Shown piece after piece: positions 26,875 to 35,133 of a stretch of 64,000 nt of DNA. The stretch lies in NCBI RefSeq assembly GCF_003033925.1, contig NZ_CP028365.1:124001-188000 (forward strand), in the 5' to 3' direction. Made by a program: the position numbers and the translations under genes. Numbering within the stretch: the first letter of the stretch is position 1; every line of letters begins with the position of its first letter. The notes beneath the pieces are model-generated. The model saw only the letters and a program-made list of their open reading frames with translations. It searched no databases and was not told the origin of the DNA. This DNA comes from Tannerella serpentiformis. Its GTDB lineage: Bacteria; Bacteroidota; Bacteroidia; Bacteroidales; Tannerellaceae.

Positions 26875-28740
26875 ATGTGGAATAAAAATATGCTTGTTAG
26901 CCGGAGGCCGCTCTTCGCCTCACCGTCCGAACGGACAGAACGACGCCGTACGGCGTTGTTGTTTGGGCTGTTGTGGTTCAAATTCTTGTGGTTTGACGTC
27001 TGTTGGTGTGCCGCCTCCACCTACCGCCCCTTTTCAATGGTCGAGACATACCTCAGCGCTACGCTCGCCGCGCTCATTTTGTTGCTGCCACTCGTCATCT
27101 GGCGTATGGAGCGGACGACATGGGCCGTGGCGATCCTCACGGACATATTATTGGTATGCAATCTGATGTATTTCCGCACCTACTACACCGCCATCCCGCC
27201 GGATAGCTACCTGCTGGTGGGCAACCTCCGAGATTTTACGGATAGCGTCTGGGGGTCACTTAAAATCACCGACGCCCTCTTCCCGGCATCGACCGTCGTA
27301 GCCGCCGCACTGCGTTATCGCCGACGGGGACAAGCCTCGCGACTCCGGCGATCGGTCTTGCTGCGACGTTATACCATCGCGACGACCGTCACGACCGCCG
27401 CACTGCTGACTTTGACCCTGGTGAAGGGTGGATTCCGCGCGGCTTACGAGTCGATGCAAGGCTCGTACACCCACACGTGCGTGACGCCGATGTACACGGT
27501 CTTCGGGACGTTTTACTACGACTGTATTCGCGGCGCAGAGACGTTCACGCCGGAGGTCGGGCAGCGGATCGAGGCCTGGATGACGGCCGATCGCACCGCC
27601 CGCATGGTCGCCGACGCCGATACGTTGCTGCCGGACACGGTCGTGCGCCAACACGTCATCATTATCCTGGCCGAATCGCTCGAAAGCTGGGTCTTGGAGC
27701 GCACGGTGGAGGGGCAGGAGCTAACCCCGCGCCTCAACGCCCTGCTGCGCGACTCGCTGACGATCTACGCGCCACATATCCTCTCGCAAGCTAAAGGTGG
27801 ACGGTCGATCGACGCCCAACTCATGATCAATGCGGGGCTGCTACCGATCGCCAGCGGAGCCTACAGCCTGAAGTATCCGCACACGACGTACCCTTCGCTG
27901 GCCGAAGCCATGCGCGCGGAGTATGGTGTCGACGCGGTGCGGGCCTACGCGTTGACAGGCGACAAGCCGATGGTGTGGAACCAAGCGGTCATCGACCCGG
28001 CGTTGGGCTATGACAGCTTGATCGCAAAGGGCAGCTTCGTGAACGACGAGCCCGTGGGCCCGAGGTACCGCCCACAGATCGGCGACGTCTCCCTGCTGCG
28101 TCAGATCGCCGAAAAAATCGTCCGTGGCGAGGTCTGGGATGCGCGCCGGCACATGCTCCTGCAATGTGTCACCTACTCGGGCCACTTCCCCTTCGCTCTG
28201 CCCGAGCGGCTGCGAGAGGTGCGATTCTCCGATCGTTACCCCGAGCGTATGCGCGACTACATGGCCACGGCGCGCTACACCGATCGCGCCATCGGCCTCT
28301 TCGTCGACCGACTCCGGGCGGCCGGCGTTTACGACAACACGCTCGTCGTGATCACGGGCGACCATGAGGGACTCGGTGAGATGCGTCGGGCGTGGTGCGA
28401 GAGCACTGGCGGACGCGGTCTGGTCGCTGACCGGCCGATGGTACCCTTCATCGTCCTGAACGCACCGCGGGGAATGCGCGTGGAGGCAGTCGGCGGGCAA
28501 GTGGACATCTACCCCACCCTGCTCCGGCTACTCGGACTGCGACGCTATGCCTGGCGCGGCATGGGCCGTAGCCTCACCGACCCCACGCGTCCGCCCGTGG
28601 CTGTCGATCCATACGGTACGATCTACGGTCGGCCCGACTCCATCGCCGCCCCGACACTCCAGCGGCTGAAGGAAGCCTGGCCCGTATCGGACGCGATCAT
28701 CCGATACGATTACTTCAAACGGAAAGCTAAGAAGGGATAG
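26875..28740 (+). CDS. LTA-synthase/phosphoethanolamine-transferase family membrane sulfatase-fold enzyme
   Basis: 621 residues. Four or five membrane helices lie in the first 190 residues, followed by a periplasmic alkaline-phosphatase-fold domain. Metal-site motifs seen: IIILAESLES (Glu), GGRSID in place of the usual nucleophile region, TYSGHFPF, and ITGDHEGLGE (Asp-His). Family members transfer glycerol-phosphate or phosphoethanolamine to lipids or glycans on the periplasmic side. The Ser in GGRSID is likely the nucleophile where LtaS has Thr (inference). An isolated plus-strand gene with no recognised partner, so the substrate cannot be named. The ATG at 26875 is used; 26890 is an alternative. 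Confidence 0.75.
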   Translation: MWNKNMLVSRRPLFASPSERTERRRTALLFGLLWFKFLWFDVCWCAASTYRPFSMVETYLSATLAALILLLPLVIWRMERTTWAVAILTDILLVCNLMYFRTYYTAIPPDSYLLVGNLRDFTDSVWGSLKITDALFPASTVVAAALRYRRRGQASRLRRSVLLRRYTIATTVTTAALLTLTLVKGGFRAAYESMQGSYTHTCVTPMYTVFGTFYYDCIRGAETFTPEVGQRIEAWMTADRTARMVADADTLLPDTVVRQHVIIILAESLESWVLERTVEGQELTPRLNALLRDSLTIYAPHILSQAKGGRSIDAQLMINAGLLPIASGAYSLKYPHTTYPSLAEAMRAEYGVDAVRAYALTGDKPMVWNQAVIDPALGYDSLIAKGSFVNDEPVGPRYRPQIGDVSLLRQIAEKIVRGEVWDARRHMLLQCVTYSGHFPFALPERLREVRFSDRYPERMRDYMATARYTDRAIGLFVDRLRAAGVYDNTLVVITGDHEGLGEMRRAWCESTGGRGLVADRPMVPFIVLNAPRGMRVEAVGGQVDIYPTLLRLLGLRRYAWRGMGRSLTDPTRPPVAVDPYGTIYGRPDSIAAPTLQRLKEAWPVSDAIIRYDYFKRKAKKG

Positions 28741-28778
28741 CTAAAAACGTGTGTTCGACGTCAGAGAATGCTGTTTTT

Positions 28779-29090
28779 GAGACGCCGTCATGTCGCATGA
28801 CGAGACCAAAATGGCCGTTGAGACGCCGTCGTGTCGCATGACGAGACCAAAATGGCCATTGAGACGCCGTCATGTCGCATGACGAGACCAAAATGGCCAT
28901 TGAGACGCCGTCATGTCGCATGACGAGACCAAAATGGCCGTTGAGACGCCGTCATGTCGCATGACGAGACCAAAATGGCCATTGAGGCGCCGTCGTGTCG
29001 CATGACGAGACCAAAATGGCCGTTGAGACGCCGTCATGTCGCATGACGAGACCAAAATGGCCGTTGAGACGCCATCATGTCGCATGACGC
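28779..29090. repeat. Eight-copy, 41-bp array with GTCATG-TCG-CATGAC hairpins
   Basis: Units starting gag[a/g]cgcc begin at 28779, 28820, 28861, 28902, 28943, 28984, 29025 and 29066, an exact 41-bp period; the last copy is partial. Each holds a 6-bp stem with a 3-nt loop. It lies between two convergent genes. Confidence 0.92.
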
Positions 29091-29202
29091 TTGTTCCCTC
29101 AGGAGAGACGAGGGGTGTCAGCGCAAAGACGCCCCGCCATCTCTGGGATAACGGAGCGTCTTTTTATCGTTTCGACCTATTGCAGGGCGCGTTCGGCAGC
29201 GC

Positions 29203-29817
29203 TCACTCCTTGCGCAGGGCGCGGACCACTTCACCGATGTACATCGTGTGGAGGCCGGCCTTGCCGCGTTTGTTGTAGAACTCGCGGGGCACATCGTCTT
29301 TGAACGCGGCCGAGTCGAAGGGCGCGGCGTAGAGCAGGCGGCACTCTAGGACAAGGTCGGCCTCGGCGTAGTAAGGCGTGCCGTTCTCAGTGTAAAGCGT
29401 GTGGAGGCCGAGCGCAGCGGCCTTGTCGCCGTCGCGTCCGCTGTGGTGGCCCATGTAGCGGAGGATGCTGTCGCCCTCGGCAAAGGCCATGACGGTGAAG
29501 TAGGGCGAGCGATCCATGAACGTCTTCGTGTAGCGCTTTTCGGCCACGTAGACGGTGACGGTCGGCCGTCCCCAGAGGCAGCCCATCGCGCCCCAACCGA
29601 TGGTCATGGCGTTGCTCTTCTCACGGTCGCCAGCGGCCAAAAGGAGGCCCCCACGGAAGTAGGTGAAGGGATTGAGGGTGAAATCTTCGTTCACGGGAAA
29701 CGCTTTGAAGGTGCCGGTCGGAACAGCCGTCTTCGGGGTGTCGGCCAGCATGGATAAGGTAGGCAGGGCGAGCAGCGTCGCAACCAATAGGAGGTGAAGG
29801 AGGCGGGAGACTTTCAT
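29203..29817 (-). CDS. Exported flavin-reductase-like (FMN-binding split-barrel) protein
   Basis: 204 residues from ATG 29817; upstream in-frame codons lack a signal. The signal peptide MKVSRLLHLLLVATLLALPTLSM ends near MLAD. The body (NPFTYFRGGLLLAAGDREKSNAMTIGWGAMGCLWGRPTVTVYV) is typical of the flavin reductase/flavoredoxin family that binds FMN. Most family members are cytoplasmic, so the signal peptide is notable. It follows the HMA protein by 109 nt and may belong to the same metal-related unit. A role in metal or quinone reduction is a guess. Confidence 0.75.
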   Translation of the reverse strand: MKVSRLLHLLLVATLLALPTLSMLADTPKTAVPTGTFKAFPVNEDFTLNPFTYFRGGLLLAAGDREKSNAMTIGWGAMGCLWGRPTVTVYVAEKRYTKTFMDRSPYFTVMAFAEGDSILRYMGHHSGRDGDKAAALGLHTLYTENGTPYYAEADLVLECRLLYAAPFDSAAFKDDVPREFYNKRGKAGLHTMYIGEVVRALRKE

Positions 29818-29926
29818 CGTGAATACGTATGGGGGATAATGGATGGATAAAAACGGCAAGCAGTCCCGCCGGGTCATGTGTAGACCGACAGGACTGCTTG
29901 AATACATACATCTGCGCAACGAGGCA

Positions 29927-30250
29927 TCAATTGATCACCTCGGGCGGAGTGGCTACGGTGGCGTCTTTGCCAATCTCTTTGAAGGCGGCGATCATGCGCT
30001 TGGTGTCCGTCTTGGTGGGGTTGTAGGTGACGGTCACTTGCTGCTTGGACTGGTTGACGCGAACGTCCTTCACACCTTTCTCATAAGCGAACTGCTTCTT
30101 GATATTCTTTACGCAGCTGCTGCACACGATCTCGACGGCGAAGGTGACGCGCTCGTCTTTCTTAGGCGCCTTCTGATCCTGCGCCATCGTGTGGGTTGCA
30201 CCCATTGCCATTATCAGCAGGGCAACGATCATTGATTGAATTGCTTTCAT
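29927..30250 (-). CDS. Secreted heavy-metal-associated (HMA) domain protein
   Basis: 107 residues: signal peptide (MKAIQSMIVALLIMAMGATHTMA), then an HMA fold with the metal-binding motif CSSC (in EIVCSSCVKNIKK) and the usual VKDVRVNQSKQQVTVTYNP strand pair. Classical copper chaperones have CxxC, as here. Located in the periplasm or on the outer membrane. Encoded 165 nt downstream of a TonB-dependent receptor, a frequent pairing in Bacteroidota; copper or another soft metal is the likely ligand. Confidence 0.85.
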   Translation of the reverse strand: MKAIQSMIVALLIMAMGATHTMAQDQKAPKKDERVTFAVEIVCSSCVKNIKKQFAYEKGVKDVRVNQSKQQVTVTYNPTKTDTKRMIAAFKEIGKDATVATPPEVIN

Positions 30251-30415
30251 ACTCAGTTTTGTTTTGAGGGTGAATAATCGAATGCGCCAGTGTGGCGCGG
30301 TAGTTATAAGTCGTCATTGCAGGGGCGAGTCCGATGCTTGCCCCGAGGAGAGCGACGCCGGCAAAAATAAGATAACCGATTAACCCGCCGGCGGAAAAGT
30401 CCCCATGAAGAGAGG

Positions 30416-32641
30416 TTAGAGCGACCAGCGCAGCCCCGCGTAGATCTTCCGACCGTGCACCGGCCCCCAGACCATCGTGGCGTCGAAGTCGTTACCCCAG
30501 GGGTCGGACGAGGCGACGATCGGGTGAGCCTGCTTGAAGTTGAGCAGGTTCTCGGCGCCGAGGTAGACGGACATCTTTTTGAAGCGCTTTGTCACCTGCG
30601 CACCGAGCATCGTGTAGGGGTCGAACGTCGGCTCCCAGAGCGGGCGTGCGGCGTCGGGGGTGGGCATCGAACCGGCGCCGTTGAACTGTGCCGTGGCGTC
30701 CAGCTGCCAGCCGTAGCGCGGCGTCCGGTAGCCTACCGTGAGGAGGCCTTTGTAGCGGTTCGTGAGTGGCTTCTCCATCAGGCGCCCGTTGTAGGTCTCC
30801 TTCGCGTCCGTCCAGCGCCAAGCCGCGCGCACGTCGAGGGTCTTAAAGAAGGTGTAGGCCGCCTCGAGCTGGATGTTACGCGCATAGGCCCGGCCGTCGA
30901 GGTTGTAGAAGCGCACCCCGTGGGCGTCGGTCATCACGTCGGCCACCACCTGGTTCTGGAAATCCGTCTGGTAATACTCCGCCGAGAGCGTCAGCTCCTG
31001 CCCCGCGATGGGGAGGTAACCCGTAAGGCTTGCGCCCCAGTTCCAAGCCGACTCCATGCGCAGGTCAGGCGCCACGCTGAGGTTGCGCACACGGTTGGAG
31101 GCGAAGAGGAAGTTGTTCTCCACAAAGACGTTCACCGAGCGGTAGCCCTTGCCCACGGAGGCGCGCACGCTGAGGGCTTCGATGGGGGTGTAGTGGAGGT
31201 GCAGGCGCGGGGTGACAAAGGCGCCGTATTCGTTGTGGCGATCGGCGCGCAGACCGGCCATGAGGTCGAGGTTGCGCATCGGCTTCCACGTGTATTCGGC
31301 GAAGGCGCCAGCGGTCCACTCCGTGCGCAGGCGGAGGAAGGCGGGATCGTCGGCGAAATAGTTCGACATCTGCTCCGTGCGATCCATATTCAGGCTGAGG
31401 CCGGTGCTGATCTTATGCTTGACGCCGAGGTCGGTGTCGAAGAGCAGATTGGCGTAGACGTTCGACTGGCGCAGGTCGTAGGGGAGGGCGCCATAGGTTG
31501 CGTCCTGCTTGTGAAACGACCCAGCCAGGATGAGGGCCACGCTGCGGTTGGCCTCGTCGTCGAGCACGTAACCATTCTTCGTGAACACCTCACCGCGCAG
31601 CGTACGGATGTCGATGCGATACAGCGGATCGCCGGGGCGAGCCGGCGTGGCATGCGCCGTCTGACCGTTCTCACGCGTCTCATGGATCAGCTTCACGCCC
31701 ACCTGCGAGACGTAATTCTTGCGGTTATAAAACCAGCGATTGAAGACGTTGAACTGCTCCGTGAGCGGCAGATCGAGGAAACCGTCGCCGTCGGCGTCGT
31801 GCGACTGCTTGTCGCGCGAATAGTGGGCGAAGAGGCCCGTGGAGAGGTGTTTCGAGAGGCGGATGGCGGCGTCGGCATTGCCCTCCATGCGGCCGGCGTC
31901 GGAGGCGAAGAGGTTGAGCGTAAGGGGCGCCGCCTTCATGGGCTTCTTGTACTCCACGTTGATCTGCCCCGTGACCGACTCGTAGCCGTTGCGCACTGAC
32001 GCGCTGCCCTTCGACACCTGGATACTCTCCATCCACGGCGCTGGCACATAGTCCAGCCCGAAGAGTGAGGCGGCGCCGCGGAAGTTGGGCACGTTCTCGG
32101 TCAGCATTTGCACATACGTGCCGGGCAGGCCTAAGAGGCGGATCTGCTTGGCGCCCGTGGCCGCGTCGGAATAGGAGACGTCGACCGAGGCGTTCGTCTC
32201 GAAGCTCTCCGAGAGGTTGCAGCAGGCGGCACGCGTCAGCTCCTCATAGTTGATCTTCTCGGTCTGCACCGTGGCAATACGCGACTTGAGCGTGTTGGCC
32301 ACGCGGCCCTTGACGACCACCTCGCTCACCTGCTGCACCTCCTCGCGGAGGACGATGGCCAGCGCGTTCGCGTTGGCCGCGGTGACGTCGATCGTGTCCG
32401 AACGGAAGCCGATATAGGCCGCCACGAGTCGATCGGTGGCGTGGCTGCTGTGGAGCGTAAAGTTTCCGTCGGCGTCGGTCGTGGCCACTTCGCCCGAACG
32501 GAGCAGGCGCAGCGTGGCGCCGATGGCTTTGTCGCCGTTGTCGAGGGCGACGTTTCCTTTCACATTGAATTGTGCCCGGGCCGCATTGACGCTAAGCGCG
32601 GCGGCAAGGACGGGCAGGGTGTACTTGAATCGTAACTTCAT
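30416..32641 (-). CDS. TonB-dependent receptor with carboxypeptidase-regulatory-like N-domain
   Basis: 741 residues from ATG 32641 (MKLRFKYTLPVLAAALSVNAARAQ, signal peptide). An N-terminal beta-sandwich (about 25-110, NVKGNVALDNGDKAIGATL) is followed by the plug (about 130-235, with SEVVVKGRV and IRLLGLPGTYVQMLTENVP) and a 22-strand barrel ending YAGLRWSL. These receptors import metal complexes or other ligands with TonB energy. The linked HMA protein and flavin reductase suggest a metal ligand (inference). A 41-bp array fills the space to the divergent gene at 33110. Confidence 0.85.
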   Translation of the reverse strand: MKLRFKYTLPVLAAALSVNAARAQFNVKGNVALDNGDKAIGATLRLLRSGEVATTDADGNFTLHSSHATDRLVAAYIGFRSDTIDVTAANANALAIVLREEVQQVSEVVVKGRVANTLKSRIATVQTEKINYEELTRAACCNLSESFETNASVDVSYSDAATGAKQIRLLGLPGTYVQMLTENVPNFRGAASLFGLDYVPAPWMESIQVSKGSASVRNGYESVTGQINVEYKKPMKAAPLTLNLFASDAGRMEGNADAAIRLSKHLSTGLFAHYSRDKQSHDADGDGFLDLPLTEQFNVFNRWFYNRKNYVSQVGVKLIHETRENGQTAHATPARPGDPLYRIDIRTLRGEVFTKNGYVLDDEANRSVALILAGSFHKQDATYGALPYDLRQSNVYANLLFDTDLGVKHKISTGLSLNMDRTEQMSNYFADDPAFLRLRTEWTAGAFAEYTWKPMRNLDLMAGLRADRHNEYGAFVTPRLHLHYTPIEALSVRASVGKGYRSVNVFVENNFLFASNRVRNLSVAPDLRMESAWNWGASLTGYLPIAGQELTLSAEYYQTDFQNQVVADVMTDAHGVRFYNLDGRAYARNIQLEAAYTFFKTLDVRAAWRWTDAKETYNGRLMEKPLTNRYKGLLTVGYRTPRYGWQLDATAQFNGAGSMPTPDAARPLWEPTFDPYTMLGAQVTKRFKKMSVYLGAENLLNFKQAHPIVASSDPWGNDFDATMVWGPVHGRKIYAGLRWSL

Positions 32642-32865
32642 AAACGTAAGTCGTGTGTATAGAATCTTCGAGGGACTTTTTGTCACCCTCACTTGTCATT
32701 TGAGGGCGGCAAAAGACGTGCAATTTCCTGTGGAAAGCGCATGGATAAACGGTTTTTGAGTCTTTTGTAGAGACTTTGGGCAGGGGAAATGCGAGCTTCA
32801 AGGCCTCATCATGGAGGTTATCTCGCCGAACACTTCGACAGCCTCTCGCAGGTTTGCATGGCCTT

Positions 32866-33060
32866 GAAATACATTATTTCTGGCCGCCGCAGATTTTACA
32901 ATGCCCGAAATACATTATTTCTGGCCGCCGCAGATTTGCATGGCCTCGAAATACATTATTTCCGGCCGCCGCAGATTTGCATGGCCTCGAAATACACTAT
33001 TTCTGGTCGCCGCAGAATTTACAACGCTCGAAATACATTATTTCCGGCCGCTGCAGATGA
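32866..33060. repeat. Five-copy, 41-bp array with GAAATA-CAT-TATTTC hairpins
   Basis: The hairpin starts at 32866, 32907, 32948, 32989 and 33030, all 41 bp apart; linkers contain tggccgccgcagatt. It lies between two divergent genes and ends about 50 nt before the start at 33110. Confidence 0.92.
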
Positions 33061-33109
33061 TAAGGCTCCTATTTTTGCGGCCATCAATCACCCATTAAAT
33101 CCCATTCAA

Positions 33110-34471
33110 ATGATTACGCATGCACTCATCAACCCGCGATCAATCGCCGTCATCGGCGGCTCGAACCACATACACAAGCCCGGCGGGCGGTTAGTAAAAA
33201 ACCTGATCGAAGGCCCGTTCACGGGCGACTTATACATCGTCAACCCGAAGGAGCGTCTGATCCAGGGGCGCCCCGTGACGCGCAGCGTAAACGACCTGCC
33301 GACGGGCATCGAACTGGGCGTGCTGGCCGTCTCCGCGGCGCACTGCACGGAGGCCGTGCGCGTGTTGGTGGAAGAGAAAGGTGCGCGCGCCATCATCATC
33401 ATCTCGGCTGGCTTCAGTGAGGAGTCGACCGAGGGTGCGGCCATCGAACGGGAGATCTGCCGCATCTGCACCGCGGCCGGCGTGGCGCTTATCGGCCCGA
33501 ACTGCATCGGGCTGGCCAACCCGCACCACCATGCCGTCTTCACATCGCCCGTGCCTACGCTCGGCCCCGGCGGCATCGACCTCATCTCGGCCTCGGGCGG
33601 CGTGGCGCTGTTTATCATCGAATGCGCCCTGACGAAGGGGCTGCGGTTCCACTCGCTTTGGTCGGTGGGCAACGCTGCGCAGACGGGTATCGAGGAGGTG
33701 TTGGAGTATATGGACGAGCACTTCGACCCCTCCACCGATGCGCGCATCAAGGCGCTTTACATCGAGGACATCCGCGACGCCGAGAAGCTCGTGCGCCACG
33801 CCGTATCGCTCGTTCGTAAGGGGTGCTGCATCGCGGCCATCAAGGGCGGGACAACGGCCGATGGCATGCGGGCGTCAGCCATGCACACGGGCGCGCAGCC
33901 GACCAGCGAAGAGGAGGTGGCAGCGATCTTCCGTCGGGCGGGTATCGTGCGGTGTTACAGTCGGGAGGAGCTGATCGCTGTAGCCTGTGCCTTCGCGCTA
34001 CCACGACCGCAGGGAAAAAGTTTTGCGGTCGTCACCCACGCCGGTGGTGCAGGCGTCATCCTGACCGACGCGCTCGTGCGTTGCGGCATGAAGGTGCCAG
34101 CCTACCGTGGTGCGATGGCCGACGAGCTGAAGGCGCGTCTCTTGCCGGGCGCGTCGGTGGCTAATCCGATCGACATCCTCGGCACGGGCTCCGCGGCGGA
34201 CTTCGGTCTGGCGATCGACTATGCCGATCAGCACTTCCCGGAGACAGACGCCATCGCCGTGATCTTCGGCAGCATCGGTCTGGGAAAGATCACAGCGGCG
34301 GTGGACGTCATCCTTGAGAAGATGCAGACGTGCTCCAAGCCGATCTACCCCATCCTCCCCTCGGTGCTCAACACGGCAGAGGAGATCGCCCACTTCGTCC
34401 GCCACGGCGGCATCACCTTCCCCGACGAGGTCACACTGGCGCAAGCGCTGGGGCGGATGGCAAGCCTATGA
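33110..34471 (+). CDS. Acyl-CoA synthetase (ADP/NDP-forming), alpha subunit
   Basis: 453 residues from ATG 33110 (MITHALINPRSIAVIGGS); the open frame upstream runs through the repeat array and is not used. It has the CoA-binding Rossmann domain (about 5-130), a succinyl-CoA-ligase-like domain with GPNCIGL and SASGGVAL, and a third domain (VVTHAGGAGVILTDAL, NPIDILGTGSA). These are the alpha-subunit domains of ADP-forming acetyl-CoA synthetases, which make ATP from acyl-CoA in fermenters. The ATP-grasp beta subunit is not in this window. Confidence 0.85.
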   Translation: MITHALINPRSIAVIGGSNHIHKPGGRLVKNLIEGPFTGDLYIVNPKERLIQGRPVTRSVNDLPTGIELGVLAVSAAHCTEAVRVLVEEKGARAIIIISAGFSEESTEGAAIEREICRICTAAGVALIGPNCIGLANPHHHAVFTSPVPTLGPGGIDLISASGGVALFIIECALTKGLRFHSLWSVGNAAQTGIEEVLEYMDEHFDPSTDARIKALYIEDIRDAEKLVRHAVSLVRKGCCIAAIKGGTTADGMRASAMHTGAQPTSEEEVAAIFRRAGIVRCYSREELIAVACAFALPRPQGKSFAVVTHAGGAGVILTDALVRCGMKVPAYRGAMADELKARLLPGASVANPIDILGTGSAADFGLAIDYADQHFPETDAIAVIFGSIGLGKITAAVDVILEKMQTCSKPIYPILPSVLNTAEEIAHFVRHGGITFPDEVTLAQALGRMASL

Positions 34472-34510
34472 GTTATGTTTGCCCTATCAATCCATTAATA
34501 AAAGACGATC

Positions 34511-34759
34511 ATGACAACGATAGAATTGGGCGCCGCCATCCAACGTGAACTGGACAGAATGGAAGGCAATGAAACGATGATGAAACAAGCGCTTCAAGCC
34601 CTGCGCCGCATCGGCCGTGAGGTAAAAAAGAAGGAATACGCCGGACAGGACGACGGGGAGATTATTGCCGGCTTACGGCATGCTTTCTCGGAATGGAAAG
34701 ACGTGAAAGAGGGTAAGCTACAGACCCGATCATTAGAGGAATTGCTTGATGAGCTATAA
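34511..34759 (+). CDS. Antitoxin-like protein of a type II toxin-antitoxin pair
   Basis: 82 residues, largely helical (IQRELDRMEGNETMMKQALQALRRI) with an acidic C-terminus (SLEELLDEL). No DNA-binding motif is obvious. It overlaps the next gene by 14 nt, which is typical for antitoxin-first TA operons, and the next gene is RelE-like. Role assigned from size and context. Confidence 0.65.
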   Translation: MTTIELGAAIQRELDRMEGNETMMKQALQALRRIGREVKKKEYAGQDDGEIIAGLRHAFSEWKDVKEGKLQTRSLEELLDEL

Positions 34760-35093
34760 GCTGCGAACTATCCGCTCGTTTGATCGAGATGTCAAACGGT
34801 TAGCCAAGCACTATCACTCTCTACGCGACGATCTCCGGCAATTGGCCCGGCAACTACTGGAAAACCCGTTGCAAGGTGCAGACTTAGGAGGCGGCATCCG
34901 TAAAATCAGACTTGCTATCACTTCCAAGCAGAGCGGTAAGCGGGGCGGTGCAAGGGTGATCATCCATATCGAGCTCTTAACCGGAATGCACGAGGGCGCG
35001 ATCTGTTTCCTCGCCCTTTACGACAAGTCTGCTCAGTCTTCCATCTCTGATAAAATCATCCGCGAACTACTCAAAGAGGCCGGCATCATTTGA
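34746..35093 (+). CDS. RelE/ParE-family toxin
   Basis: 115 residues (or 114 from the second Met). RelE-fold features: YKLRTIRSFDRDVKRLAKHY, the IRKIRLAI strand followed by KRGGARVIIHIEL, and a C-terminal helix. Family toxins cleave ribosome-bound mRNA or poison gyrase and are neutralised by the partner encoded just upstream. The gene is intact, unlike the pair at 46.2 kb. Confidence 0.75.
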   Translation: MMSYKLRTIRSFDRDVKRLAKHYHSLRDDLRQLARQLLENPLQGADLGGGIRKIRLAITSKQSGKRGGARVIIHIELLTGMHEGAICFLALYDKSAQSSISDKIIRELLKEAGII

Positions 35094-35133
35094 TACCGAC
35101 CTTAATCCCCTCCTCCCCACCGGCCAGGAGTGG

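Noticed and set aside
30455-31999. Long open frame antisense to the TonB receptor (514 codons)
   Set aside because: A shadow of GC-rich codon use; the minus-strand frame has clear receptor motifs and this one has none, being rich in Arg/Val/His/Gly.
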